Source: Skermanella aerolata KACC 11604 (GTDB lineage: Bacteria > Pseudomonadota > Alphaproteobacteria > Azospirillales > Azospirillaceae). From it: DNA of 64,000 bases. Of the stretch, positions 47,514-56,617 are shown in pieces (positions within the stretch are counted from its first letter, which is position 1; each line of letters begins with the position of its first letter). Made by a program: the position numbers and the translations under genes. Location of the stretch: contig NZ_AVFK01000017.1 in NCBI RefSeq assembly GCF_000936425.1, positions 92,115-156,114 of the forward strand. Direction: 5' to 3'. The notes beneath the pieces were generated by a model, which made no database searches, was not told the origin of the DNA, and saw nothing but the letters and a program-made list of their open reading frames with translations.

Positions 47514-47879
47514 AGGTCAATTCTGAAGGAGATGCATGAAGACGACAAGCCGATGCGCAGGATATCTTTCCATCAAGTTAGCTGGAGCTTAATTTGACTG
47601 AGATCAAAAATTCATTCTGATCCCTTTTTCACTGACCGAAATAGAAAAATTCATATATGTAATCAACATCATTCCAACGCTAATGGCTTATCTGGAAAAC
47701 AAGAGTACAGAAATCAATTACCGGGACAATTAGCCGCATGCATTGATTCAATTCTCTTCTGCTTTCCAGGTGACAAAAATTCGTCCAATATATATAATAT
47801 GAAATGCGATAGTATAGTTCACAAAGCTTGCTCTCGCGATTAATGCATAATCAAGTTTGCATGGGAAGAAATTAGAAGT
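47514..47879. other. AT-rich gap, no gene seen
   Basis: 366 bp with much lower GC than the surroundings, rich in short A and T runs (CAACATCATTCC, ATATATAATATG). I see no open frame with coding character, no clear repeat and no tRNA end. It marks the left boundary of an AT-rich island that runs to about 50050. Confidence 0.6.
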
Positions 47880-48563
47880 ATGCAAAATACATCCCACGCT
47901 GTGATGGCACAACGTACAGAACCCAAAGATAGTAAAGATGATTTTCCTACTCCGCCATGGGCAACTCGATCTCTAATGGAACACGTTATCACAGGACGTG
48001 GTAAAGGGAAGACTTGCTTGGAACCGGCTTGTGGTGCTGGACACATGGCAAAAGTATTAGTTGAATATTTCGATAAAGTCTACGCTTCTGATAAATATGA
48101 TTATGGTTACGGGAATTTTGGTGACTTTGTCAACGGGTGCATCGATCCAAAATCGTTTGACTGGGTCATTACAAATCCACCTTTTAATTTGGGAGAAGAA
48201 TTCATCATCGCTGCTCTAAAAATTGCGAGGGAGGGTGTGGCAATTTTAGCCAGAACAGTCTTCATAGAGAGCATTGGACGTTACAACCGCCTATTCAAAG
48301 ATAATCCACCATCCGTGTTCGCTCAGTTCGTTGAGCGAGTGCCGATGGTTAAGGGGCGACTTGATGCGAAAGCTTCGACAGCAACAGGGTATTGCTGGAT
48401 AGTTTGAGAATGTAATGTAATCTCTGAGCCCAAATTGGTATGGATTCCACCTTGCCGTAGAAGTCTAGAGAAGGCAGGAGACTATCTTGAACCAGTAACT
48501 CCGATGGCTAGGGGAAAATTGTCAACTAGACACTGTCGCTCTAAAGACAATTTGCTCATATAG
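47880..48563 (+). pseudogene. Adenine-type DNA methyltransferase with internal TGA
   Basis: The open part (47880-48407) encodes 175 aa with SAM motif LEPACGAGHM and the catalytic NPPF (TNPPFNLGEEF), as in small phage-type N6-adenine methyltransferases. It ends GYCWIV then TGA at 48405. The same frame continues to 48563 with KLVWIPPCRRSLEKAGDY, which I recognise as the usual C-terminal end of this family, where GYCWLVW is expected. One TGG-to-TGA change would explain this, so the gene is probably inactivated. Read-through is less likely. AT-rich, unlike its flanks. Confidence 0.7.
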
Positions 48564-48758
48564 TTGGTCGTATGTGGTTGATAGTGCTATAGATTTCACA
48601 CAAATCTAGAAGATCACAATTCAGTAGGCAAAGAACCAAAAAGTTGACAAACATACCGAAAGGTCTGTATTCGAGAGTTGAAAATATTTTATTGACAATT
48701 ATCATAGGTGGTGTGTTATCAATCATTGAGCTTTTTTCTGCAATAAGGAAGCATGTTG

Positions 48759-49037
48759 ATGTCTGCTAATAAGCGAAGCATTCCTGAAATTCGGGAAAGA
48801 ATGCGCGAGATCGCGGACGAGCATGGTATCGCCGAACTTGGTGAGCTGGCGGATGAGATGTACCGAAATCCGCCAGTTCGTCGGGCTCCAACCTCTAGTC
48901 CTTCTTTAACGCCTGAACTCGCAGAAGAGATTCGCCAGTTTGCTGCAGCAAATCCAACCATGTCCCAGCAAGACATTGCAAACCATTTTCGTGTAAACCA
49001 TGGTAGGGTATCTGAAGCGATGAACAATGAGATTTAG
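48759..49037 (+). CDS. Small HTH-like protein, unknown function
   Basis: A 92-aa protein. A charged helix (RSIPEIRERMREIADEHGIAELGELADEMYR), a Pro/Ser linker, and a C-terminal helix-turn-helix-like segment (TMSQQDIANHFRVNHGRVSEAMN). It resembles small DNA-binding proteins of phages and rhizobial islands. Part of the AT-rich island. Start at 48753 or 48759. Confidence 0.6.
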   Translation: MSANKRSIPEIRERMREIADEHGIAELGELADEMYRNPPVRRAPTSSPSLTPELAEEIRQFAAANPTMSQQDIANHFRVNHGRVSEAMNNEI

Positions 49038-49242
49038 GTCTTTAAAAAACTTTAAACTTTGTGCTCAACGGTGCTGCTTCGATCTTTGACCGTTAATCTT
49101 TCCAGGAAATATATTTTTGTGGTTCTTCAAGAAAAACTTTGTAGCTAAATTTTCTATTGAACAGAATAATGTTTTCTGATCAAAAGCAAAATGCAAGTAG
49201 TATAAAGCTAGATATTTGTAGATTCTCAATGGAGATAGATGC

Positions 49243-49974
49243 ATGCCCCACCAGAAAACTCATCGAGAAGTAAAGAGTCCACAGATATCGGCTCGGTACT
49301 TGGCGGACTTCATGGCTGCATCAGAAGCCACCAAGCGCACAATCGTTCGAGGCTGCAAATATCAAGCGATAGCTCGTGTTGTTCAACATGACGAAGCAAA
49401 AATGGCGATTTCACAATTCATAAAATGTAAAGAGAACCATAAAGATATCGAAATTTTGAACCAGAAGGCTAAAATAATCAGGAATCGTATACATGATAAT
49501 ACTTTTGACAAAGATATGTTTGCCCATAATGCTGATTACATAGAATGTTTTGCAAATAACTGGAGCCAAATAGTGCTCCCAAATGCGGATTTCTTGGATG
49601 CTGGTAAAGACTCATCGATTGAAATCAACTCGGTAAAAGTCACAATTCAAATTCAATTTAGATTGCAAAGGATTACAAAGACTAATCGGGCGCGAGTAGG
49701 GGCTGGTATGTTGCGTTACGCAAAAGGAAAGCCTTTAAAAGAGGCTGTTGGAAAATGGCAGTCAGCTTTTCTATTTGGTTACCTCAACGAGACCAAGCTT
49801 GATGATGGATTGGAAGTTGAGCAAGCCATGTGTATCACCATAGATGCTTTTTCTGGCACAGTTATTCCTGCACCCTCCGATTCGCTAAGCCGTTTTAAGA
49901 ACATGGCAGCGGCATGCGCCACAATTGCCGAGCGCTGGCCAAACATCAAGCCACCGCCCAATGCTGTCCTCTAG
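49243..49974 (+). CDS. Island protein of unknown function
   Basis: A 243-aa protein with no membrane helix and no motif I recognise. Lys/Asn-rich composition and AT-rich codons set it apart from flanking genes. The region EINSVKVTIQIQFRLQRITKTNRARVGAGMLRYAKGKPLKEAVGKWQSAFLFGYL looks like a folded beta-rich core. It could be an orphan defence or phage-derived gene; no evidence either way. Confidence 0.6.
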   Translation: MPHQKTHREVKSPQISARYLADFMAASEATKRTIVRGCKYQAIARVVQHDEAKMAISQFIKCKENHKDIEILNQKAKIIRNRIHDNTFDKDMFAHNADYIECFANNWSQIVLPNADFLDAGKDSSIEINSVKVTIQIQFRLQRITKTNRARVGAGMLRYAKGKPLKEAVGKWQSAFLFGYLNETKLDDGLEVEQAMCITIDAFSGTVIPAPSDSLSRFKNMAAACATIAERWPNIKPPPNAVL

Positions 49975-50089
49975 GAGGCTGCGGATCAAAACGCGAGAAG
50001 TATATTCTGTTGAGACGATATTCGCATAGCTCCAAGGGATAGAGTACTGAACAGAGCTCTCTGCAGAGTGCTAGAGCATCAATTTCCGC

Positions 50090-50749
50090 CTAGATTAGGC
50101 AATGACTTTCCCGGCTCAGGCGCTTCACTCCCGGTACGGAACCAACTCCGAAAAATCCATCAGCAACACGCTCCGGCACGCTTCCCCCCCGCTCCGCATG
50201 CCGTACCGACGTGACGTGGTGGGCGACGCGTTCGTCGATTACGCCGAGGCCGTCCAGGGGAGCCGTCAGGGTGGTTTGGGCGAGGAGGTCTTGCGGGGGG
50301 ACTTCTTCGGGCTGGTGGTTCACCCACCGGGGCGTGGTGACGTAGTTGATGCCGCCGGTGACGCCTTCGCGGTTCATCAGGACGATGTAGGTGACCGCTT
50401 CGCCGTCGCGGTGCAGCCAGGGTGGGGAGGGTTGAGCGTCATGGCTGGGGGCCGGCTGAAGCTGGACGATGTGGAGGCCGACGCTCAGCCATAGGCTCTC
50501 GCGCAGGGTGCCGGAAGGGATGGCTTGGTATGGGCGGCGGACCAGCCAGTGAACGGCCATGTTGATGCGGAGTTCGGCCGGCAGGACTGGGAAATATCTT
50601 TCGCGGTTGCCTCTGTCGTTATTGTTAGCGGAGGATTGGAAGTAGATTTCGACTTCTTGACCGTCGTGGAGCTGGGACTTGGTTATGACCAGTTCGCCTG
50701 TGGCCCGGTTCAGGAGCATGGTTCCCAGATACCGGCGGCGGCTTTGCAA
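50090..50749 (-). CDS. 2OG-Fe(II) dioxygenase (2OG-Fe_Oxy_2 family), possibly N-terminally shortened
   Basis: About 219 aa from a TTG at 50749, or 209 aa from ATG at 50719. The iron-binding HxD is HRD (PWLHRDGEAVTYIVLMNREGVTGGINY) and the distal His is in DERVAHHVTSV. The family includes free amino-acid hydroxylases such as isoleucine dioxygenase. No ATG with ribosome site exists before an upstream stop, so the 5' end may be lost. It lies just right of the AT-rich island. Confidence 0.75.
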   Translation of the reverse strand: MQSRRRYLGTMLLNRATGELVITKSQLHDGQEVEIYFQSSANNNDRGNRERYFPVLPAELRINMAVHWLVRRPYQAIPSGTLRESLWLSVGLHIVQLQPAPSHDAQPSPPWLHRDGEAVTYIVLMNREGVTGGINYVTTPRWVNHQPEEVPPQDLLAQTTLTAPLDGLGVIDERVAHHVTSVRHAERGGSVPERVADGFFGVGSVPGVKRLSRESHCLI

Positions 50750-50788
50750 GGGCGGCTGATATGGGATTTGGAGGGGGAGCCGGAGTGT

Positions 50789-51106
50789 TTAACCGGAAGC
50801 GGGCCACTGCTCCGCAGGCCAATCGCGTGCGCCGTGAATCACGTGAAGAATAGCGACGGTTTCGCCGCCTTCAGGATGAGCTATGATCTCATAGGCGACG
50901 ATATAGGGCAGATCGTGCAGCACTCGCTCATAGGTGCCTGTCACTCGCCCAGGTCGGCCAGTCGCGAAATCCGCCAGTGCGGCGCCGGCATGGTCGATCC
51001 GCGCGGCCACACGCTCGGCGGCATCGGGGTTCTCGTCGGCGATGTGGCGAATGATGGCGAGATAATCGTTGCGGGCCTCGTCGGACCAGACGACATGCCG
51101 CTTCAC
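50789..51106 (-). CDS. parE: RelE/ParE family toxin
   Basis: A 105-aa toxin fold (VVWSDEARNDYLAIIRHIADENPDAAERVAARID...YERVLHDLPYIVAYEI...ILHVIHGARDWP). Its start overlaps the antitoxin stop (ATGA) on the minus strand. ParE-type proteins target gyrase; RelE-type cut mRNA; the sequence fits ParE better. Confidence 0.9.
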   Translation of the reverse strand: MKRHVVWSDEARNDYLAIIRHIADENPDAAERVAARIDHAGAALADFATGRPGRVTGTYERVLHDLPYIVAYEIIAHPEGGETVAILHVIHGARDWPAEQWPASG

Positions 51107-51360
51107 TGGCGCGTCCGGGCAGCCTCGATGATGGTGCGGGCTTCGCGCATCACCTCGTCATGCGGCGTCGTCCGTCCTGCCCGCACATCGGCCCGGCCGC
51201 GCTCGACCTTCTCGATAATGGAAAGCTCACGTTCGACATAGGCGCTGATGGCTTCCGCCGCTAGGAAACTCCGGCTGCGCCGGGTGCGGTCCGCCAGTTC
51301 GGCAAGCTGTTCCTTCGCATGGCTGGAAAGCCGGATGGTGACGGTGCTGCTGTCGGCCAT
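51103..51360 (-). CDS. RHH/CopG-type antitoxin
   Basis: An 85-aa ribbon-helix-helix protein (TVTIRLSSHAKEQLAELADRTRRSRSFLAAEAISAYVERE) with an acidic-helical C-terminus to neutralise the toxin. The ATG is at 51360. A palindrome lies 23 bp upstream. Confidence 0.88.
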   Translation of the reverse strand: MADSSTVTIRLSSHAKEQLAELADRTRRSRSFLAAEAISAYVERELSIIEKVERGRADVRAGRTTPHDEVMREARTIIEAARTRQ

Positions 51361-51382
51361 GGAAACCCCGCTATGCGCATTT

Positions 51383-51400
51383 GTGTACATTGTAATACAC
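51383..51400 (-). promoter_or_regulatory. Operator palindrome before the antitoxin
   Basis: GTGTAcattgtaaTACAC is an inverted repeat in the expected autoregulatory place upstream of the minus-strand antitoxin start. Confidence 0.5.
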
Positions 51401-51459
51401 CGGCTGGATTCCGCAAGAAGCGACTGGGAAATCGCCGTCCGCATCCGGCAGTCCGTTAT

Positions 51460-51544
51460 TGCTTGTGGTCTTCGGTGGTGATGGTCTCGGGGCGTTCGGG
51501 GCCGGCATAGGGGGTCGAGGGTAGCCTTGGGCTGCGCGATGTCT
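51460..51544 (-). pseudogene. Duplicated 3' fragment of the polyferredoxin gene at 52620
   Basis: About 85 bp match the 3' end of the minus-strand gene at 52624-52707 with scattered mismatches (the CTTCGGTGGTGATGGTCT block is identical). Translated, IAQPKATLDP corresponds to IAQSEATLDP of the real gene, after which a frameshift follows. It is a remnant without a gene of its own. Confidence 0.7.
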
Positions 51545-51631
51545 CGGTGCAGTTCAACTGCCGTGCAAGTCAATTCCGGATGCCGCTGCAATACCGATGA
51601 TCCGGCATAGACCAAGTTCCAGCCCAGCGCG

Positions 51632-52360
51632 TTACAACGGCTTGCGAGCAGTCAGTCCGACGTTCTTCCCAATGAACGGCTTGGCCGCGATGTCTAGCAG
51701 GCGGCTCACGGGGAAGACATAGCGGTCGTAGATGCCGACCGTGGAGGGCGAGACTTTGCCGTCCTGTTTGGACACCAGCTTGTAGGCCAGCGCTGCCGCG
51801 AAGCCCAGGCTGTCGTAGTATCTGGCTTCGATGTCCTGGAAATCCGCCTTGGCGACGGCTTGCACCAGACCGGCCTTGTGGTAGCGGCGGTAGTGGCCGA
51901 TGCGGCGGTCGAATTCGGAATAGAGTAGCTGAAAGGCCGGAACGAAGACGTAGAGCCGGCCGCCGGGCTTGAGGACACGATAAAGTTGCTTCAGAGCCTT
52001 GACGTCGTCTTCTATGTGTTCAAGGACGTTGAGGGTGAAAACGTAGTCGACCGAAGCGTCGGCGACGTCCTCGATCCTCTTTACCGAGGCGAGGCCGTGC
52101 AGTTCCTTGATCTTGGACCTTTGGCCGTCGTCGTACTCGACACAGGTGACCTGGAGGCCCAACTTGGCGACCGGAGCGGAGAAGGTGCCGATGCCGGCGC
52201 CGAAATCAAGCACGTGGCCGGATTTTGGGGCGTGACTTAAAACTTCATGTGTCAAGAATGCATTGTACTTGATTGCTTCCGCCATGATCTCGAGAACATC
52301 GCTGCCGGAATAGTCTATGCTTTGGACGCCTGTCGACTTTTCGGCAAATTCGTTTCGCAT
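51632..52360 (-). CDS. Class I SAM-dependent methyltransferase
   Basis: A 242-aa enzyme with SAM motif I VLDFGAGIGTFSAPVAKLG, motif II VDYVFTLNVLEHIEDD and the following LKPGGRLYVFVPAF, typical of small-molecule or lipid methyltransferases (Methyltransf_11/23). Substrate unknown. It sits alone between the antitoxin fragment and a gap. Confidence 0.9.
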   Translation of the reverse strand: MRNEFAEKSTGVQSIDYSGSDVLEIMAEAIKYNAFLTHEVLSHAPKSGHVLDFGAGIGTFSAPVAKLGLQVTCVEYDDGQRSKIKELHGLASVKRIEDVADASVDYVFTLNVLEHIEDDVKALKQLYRVLKPGGRLYVFVPAFQLLYSEFDRRIGHYRRYHKAGLVQAVAKADFQDIEARYYDSLGFAAALAYKLVSKQDGKVSPSTVGIYDRYVFPVSRLLDIAAKPFIGKNVGLTARKPL

Positions 52361-52575
52361 GAGTGCCCGATTAGTTGCTGTGACAGAAGGAATGGCACTT
52401 CTTCATGCCGATTTATGTCACAGTACTATGCAAACACAGATTGAACGGAGCAATACCGGATAGAATTTGCAGGATAATAGAGTTACCGCTTTATAGCCTG
52501 TCTCAGGCGGATCGTTTTCTGTAGGGAGTGGCGAAATAGTCGCGGGCGCTGAACGCGGCTGGAAGCCGCTTCTAC

Positions 52576-52607
52576 CCCCTGCCGGCGGCGTGTCGCGCCG
52601 GCAGGGG
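52576..52607 (-). terminator. Hairpin downstream of the polyferredoxin gene
   Basis: A perfect 12-bp stem, CCCCTGCCGGCG (52576-52587) with CGCCGGCAGGGG (52596-52607), begins 13 bp after the minus-strand stop. No T-tract; the gap 52361-52619 holds nothing else I recognise. Confidence 0.55.
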
Positions 52608-52619
52608 ACGGTGTGGGGG

Positions 52620-54686
52620 TCAGTGCTTGTAGTCTTCGGTGGTGATGGTCTTGGGGCGTTCGGGGCCGGCGTAGGGGTCTAATGTGGCCTCGGACTGGGC
52701 GATGACGCGGCAGTCGCCGCACATGTAGATGCGGTCGATGATCGCCTTGTTGTCGAACATCCAGTGGCTGCCCGACAGCTTGGCGGCGATGCGATCGATC
52801 GACGCCTTGGTGCCGAAGGGCTTGTTGCAGCGGATGCAGTGGCAGGGTTCCTCCTGCTTGACCAGGATGGGGCTGCGCGCCGTATCGGTGAAGTTTAGCT
52901 GCGGGTGCAGCTTGATCACGTTTTCCGGGCAGGTGTTCTTGCACAGGCCGCACTGGACGCAGGCGTCCTCGGTGAAGCTCAGCATCGGGCGGTCGGCGTT
53001 GTCGGTCAGGGCGCCGGTCGGACAGGTAGAAACGCAGGCGAGGCAGAGGGTGCAGCCCTCGGCGTCGATGTCGAGGGTGCCGAAGGGGGCTCCCATGGCC
53101 AGCGGCAGGACGGGGATCGGCTCGGGCGCTACGCTCTGGAGCTTGCGGAGGACCAGACGTGACAGGCCCTTCTTGTCGCCCATCGGCAGGAAGTTGGTGG
53201 GGTCGGCGCCCTTGCGGCGGGGCATGGCGTAGAGGTCGGCCGCGAACCGGTCGGGGTCGTCGGATTCCATCAGGGATGCCCGGCCGGAACCGAAGCCGAG
53301 GCCGGACAGGATCGTTTCGGCAAGGCCCAGGTTGCGGGCGAGCGGGGTCAGGTCTTCGCGCGGTTTGGCCGGGGCGAGGATTCGCAGTTCCGACGCGCCG
53401 AAGGCGAAGGGAGCAGCCAAGGCTTCGATGCCGAGCTGGGTGATGGAGTTGACTTGGAAGGGGATCACGCGGGCCGGCAATCCGGGGCCGAAGCGGGCGG
53501 CCAGGTCGATCAGCGGGTCGCCGTGCTCGGCGTCGTGGACCAGGACGACGGCGTCGCTGCCTCCGGCTTCGTGGTAGGTCAGGAGAAGGGTGCGGAGGCG
53601 TTCGAGCAGGGGTTCGGGACGCGGCAGGGCGTAGGTGGCGGCTCCCGTAGGGCAGACGGCGGCGCAGGAACCGCAGCCGGCGCAGACGAACGGGTCGATC
53701 GCGACGTGGTCACGGTCTGATGTGATCGCTCCGGTCGGGCAGACGTCCAGGCAGCGGGTGCAGCCGGTCTTCTTGTTGCGGGAATGGGCGCACAGCTCGG
53801 CGCGGTAATCGACGTAGCGGGGCTTGTCGAATTCTCCGACCAGATCGGCGAACTGGAAGATCGCCTTCTGGACTTCGGCCGGGTTGCCGGGGTCGGGGCG
53901 GAGATAGCCATCGCGCTTGCCGTGGGCCGGGAACAGCGGCGTGCCGCCGGTCAGGTCCAGGATGATGTCGCAGGTGGATTTGGCGCCCCGGCGCGATGGG
54001 CCGAAGGTCAGGGACTGGCGCGACGAGGGGAGCGGGGCGGCGTAGTCGTCGACCTCGACCTCGAACTTGCCGAGGTGGCCGGTCGCCTTGACGATGGTGC
54101 CCTTGAGGATCGGGAACTCCGCCGTGCGCGGCGGGATCACCGCGTCGGGCCGTGTCAGCAGGACGGTGATGTCCAGCTTGTCCATCAACTGGCGGGCGGC
54201 TTCGATCGCCTGCTCGTCGCGGCCGTAGATCAGGGCGACGCCTTCGGACTTCAGCTCGATCGAGGAGATGGGGGCGACGGCAAGAGTCGCTTCGGCGATC
54301 AGGGCGGCGATCTTGGGGTGGGCATCGTCCGCTTCGACGGACCAGCCGGCGCGTTCGCGGATGTTGACGAAGGTCAGGGGGGCGCCGGGGGGCGAGTGCT
54401 GCGCCGAGTCCTGGGCCTGATCGGTGAACAGGGAGGCTTCCTGGGTGCAGGCTACCGTTATGGGTTTGGTCGGGGAGCCGGCGGTGGGGGATTCCAGGGC
54501 CGATACGAAACGGTCCAACTCGGCCCGGCACAGTTGGGTTGCCAGGGTCGCGGGGTTGGAGGCGCCGCAGGCTTTCGCCAGTTTCGCGCCGTCCAGGGGC
54601 ATGGTGCCCTCGCAGTTGCAGACGAGGACGGTGCGGCCGTTGACTTCCATCGATTCCACTACACGGTCTTGGGTAAAAGGCTTCAT
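52620..54686 (-). CDS. Multi-cluster 4Fe-4S protein linked to formate dehydrogenase
   Basis: A 688-aa soluble protein. One pair of [4Fe-4S] motifs is central (CTRCLDVCPTGAI, CAGCGSCAAVCPTGA), and a second pair near the C-terminus (CTLCLACVSTCPTGAL, CVQCGLCKNTCPENVI), followed by CHCIRC and CGDC that may form another metal site. The start at 54686 follows AGGATC; an ATG at 54815 would add 43 unrelated residues. Such proteins usually accompany alphaproteobacterial fdh loci, and it is divergent from the fdh-linked operon. Likely an electron carrier or Fe-S assembly aid for formate dehydrogenase. Confidence 0.88.
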   Translation of the reverse strand: MKPFTQDRVVESMEVNGRTVLVCNCEGTMPLDGAKLAKACGASNPATLATQLCRAELDRFVSALESPTAGSPTKPITVACTQEASLFTDQAQDSAQHSPPGAPLTFVNIRERAGWSVEADDAHPKIAALIAEATLAVAPISSIELKSEGVALIYGRDEQAIEAARQLMDKLDITVLLTRPDAVIPPRTAEFPILKGTIVKATGHLGKFEVEVDDYAAPLPSSRQSLTFGPSRRGAKSTCDIILDLTGGTPLFPAHGKRDGYLRPDPGNPAEVQKAIFQFADLVGEFDKPRYVDYRAELCAHSRNKKTGCTRCLDVCPTGAITSDRDHVAIDPFVCAGCGSCAAVCPTGAATYALPRPEPLLERLRTLLLTYHEAGGSDAVVLVHDAEHGDPLIDLAARFGPGLPARVIPFQVNSITQLGIEALAAPFAFGASELRILAPAKPREDLTPLARNLGLAETILSGLGFGSGRASLMESDDPDRFAADLYAMPRRKGADPTNFLPMGDKKGLSRLVLRKLQSVAPEPIPVLPLAMGAPFGTLDIDAEGCTLCLACVSTCPTGALTDNADRPMLSFTEDACVQCGLCKNTCPENVIKLHPQLNFTDTARSPILVKQEEPCHCIRCNKPFGTKASIDRIAAKLSGSHWMFDNKAIIDRIYMCGDCRVIAQSEATLDPYAGPERPKTITTEDYKH

Positions 54687-54795
54687 TGCGATCCTAGGGG
54701 AATGCCCCGATATTTGCGATAGGCCGTCCGGCAGTCCAACAGTCAGACAGTCCGGCCGCAAGCTTGTCCATTTGCCCTTATATGAGAGCGCCGCT

Positions 54796-55581
54796 TTGGT
54801 TTCCGAGACGTTCATTCACTCCAAGAATTTCGAACCGGAGCTTCCGCCCATATATCGGGGCGTGAGCATAGCGCGCGGCGGCGCCTTCGCCCATGCGCTG
54901 GACATGGTCGCGGGCGGAGACGTGGAGGCGGGAACGCTGGTCTGGACCCGCCGCGCCGACCGGCTGGACTGCGCGGTCGTGCTGGAACCGGATCAGCCCC
55001 TGGCGGCTTCCTTGCCGGTGGTCTATGTGGCGCTGCTGGGCTTGAGCGATGCGCTGGGAGCACTGGGACCGCCGAATATCCCCGTCACCTTCGGCTGGCC
55101 GGACCGGATCGAGGTCAATGGCGGTGTGGTCGGGGGAGTCAGGGTCGCGGCGGCGGATGTCCGGGGAGTGGCGGAGGCGATTCCGGACTGGATGGTGCTG
55201 GGAGTATCGGTCCAGGTTCATGGTTTTCCCGATGACGACAGTCCAGGGCTGCGGGCCGATCGCACCGCCCTGCACGAGGAAGGCTTTGGGGAGGTGGAAA
55301 CGCCGGCCCTGCTGGAAAGCTTCAGCCGGCACTTCCTTGCCTGGATGAACACGTGGCAGGACGATGGGTTCGATCAGGTCTGCGCTGCGTGGATCGCGCG
55401 GGCTTCCGACTATGACGGCGAGGTATCGCTGACGGTCTCGGCCGGGGCGGCGGAGGCGGAAACGGTGACGGGGATGTTCACCGGGATCGACGGCGCCGGG
55501 GCGCTTCTGCTGGGGACGGAGGACGGCGTCAGGCGCATCGGGCTGGCGGCGGCGTTACAGGAGCCTTCTTGGGGTTTGTGA
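54796..55581 (+). CDS. Biotin/lipoate A/B protein ligase-like protein in fdh operon
   Basis: About 261 aa from a TTG at 54796. It resembles biotin/lipoate ligases (LPPIYRGVSIARGGAFAHALDMVAGGDVEAGTLVWTRRADRLDCAVVLEPDQPL, VTFGWPDRIEVNGG). The family member next to fdh genes (DUF4444-type C-terminus) is widespread in Alphaproteobacteria; the modified protein is unknown. It opens the operon leading to fdhA. Confidence 0.82.
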   Translation: MVSETFIHSKNFEPELPPIYRGVSIARGGAFAHALDMVAGGDVEAGTLVWTRRADRLDCAVVLEPDQPLAASLPVVYVALLGLSDALGALGPPNIPVTFGWPDRIEVNGGVVGGVRVAAADVRGVAEAIPDWMVLGVSVQVHGFPDDDSPGLRADRTALHEEGFGEVETPALLESFSRHFLAWMNTWQDDGFDQVCAAWIARASDYDGEVSLTVSAGAAEAETVTGMFTGIDGAGALLLGTEDGVRRIGLAAALQEPSWGL

Positions 55582-55597
55582 AATAGGGGAATTTGGA

Positions 55598-56617
55598 TTG
55601 ACGGGCGATTTCTGGTTGAGTTCGGGGCACCTTCTGCTGGATCGGACGCCCGAAGGGCGGCTGGAGGTGACCGACGATTTTCTGCGGGCCTATCTGGCCC
55701 GGCCGGAGATCGGGCCGGTCGAGGACTCCTGCGCTTCGGAGTTGGCGCTTCACCGGGCGCTGCTGGCGAACCCTCGGCTTGAGGTGGGCGCGGAGCGGCT
55801 GGCGGCTTTGGCCGATCCGGACGCGCGGGAGAACTATGAGGTCTGGCTGGGCTTTCGCGACGTGCTGGTGAGCCGGGACACGCTGGAGGAGGGGTATCTG
55901 GCGCTGGTTCGGGGGGGAGGTGCCGGGCGGGTGCCGGCGCTGTTCCTGGATCAGCTTGTCCAGGTGATCCTGCGGACCATGCTGGAGGGCGTTGGGGAGC
56001 CGATGCGGGCACGGGCGGCGGAGCTGCTGTTCCGGTCGCAGCGGGTCAACCTTCAGGACGGCGCGGTGCTGGTGGCCGACGAGGATACCGTTGACGAACG
56101 GTCGCGCGACGGCGGGTTCGGCGGGCTGGGGCGGCTGCTGGCGGAGAACGGCACCGCCGTTCGCGGCGTCGATCTGGATGTCATGACGGAGGGGAATGCC
56201 GGTGAGTACTGGGCTCGGAGCGATGCCTTCGACATGGTGCTGGAGGTCGGGTTTCCCAAGCCGGGGCTGGATGCGCTGTGCCGGGTGCTGGAGCACTGGG
56301 TTCGGCATCTGCTGGGGGTGGTGGTGCGGATTCATCCGGTCCAGCAGATCAGCGATGAGCGCTGGTCGTGGCATGTCGGGCTGGATACCGAGGCGACCGG
56401 GATCATGAACGCGCTTTATAATGGGGACGAGGTCGACGCGGAGCGGCTGAGCCGGGTACTGGCGCTGTTCAGGCTGGAATTCGACGATCCTGGGGCGATG
56501 CTGGAACGGGTGGCGGGGCGTCCTGTCTATATGGCGATGGCGATGACGGCGGACCGCAAGCTTCGGCTGAAGCCTCAGAACCTGCTGGTCAATCTGCCGA
56601 TCGCGGGGAAGGGTTGA
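55598..56617 (+). CDS. Fdh-linked conserved protein (DUF6352-like)
   Basis: A 339-aa soluble protein from a TTG start (MTGDFWLSSGHLLLDRTPEGRLEVTDDFLRAYLARPEIGPVEDSCASE). No cysteine cluster; a conserved core (RHLLGVVVRIHPVQQISDERWSWHVGLDTEATGIMNALYNG) is recognisable. It occurs beside fdh genes in related bacteria. Function unknown. Confidence 0.82.
   Translation: MTGDFWLSSGHLLLDRTPEGRLEVTDDFLRAYLARPEIGPVEDSCASELALHRALLANPRLEVGAERLAALADPDARENYEVWLGFRDVLVSRDTLEEGYLALVRGGGAGRVPALFLDQLVQVILRTMLEGVGEPMRARAAELLFRSQRVNLQDGAVLVADEDTVDERSRDGGFGGLGRLLAENGTAVRGVDLDVMTEGNAGEYWARSDAFDMVLEVGFPKPGLDALCRVLEHWVRHLLGVVVRIHPVQQISDERWSWHVGLDTEATGIMNALYNGDEVDAERLSRVLALFRLEFDDPGAMLERVAGRPVYMAMAMTADRKLRLKPQNLLVNLPIAGKG

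Noticed and set aside
48405..48407. TGA in the methyltransferase as a selenocysteine codon
   Set aside because: The family expects Trp there, no SECIS-like hairpin is evident directly after it and methyltransferases do not use Sec.
47514..50089. A complete integrative element or prophage
   Set aside because: No integrase, no tRNA-end target and no flanking direct repeat could be found; only AT-rich composition and orphan genes support transfer.
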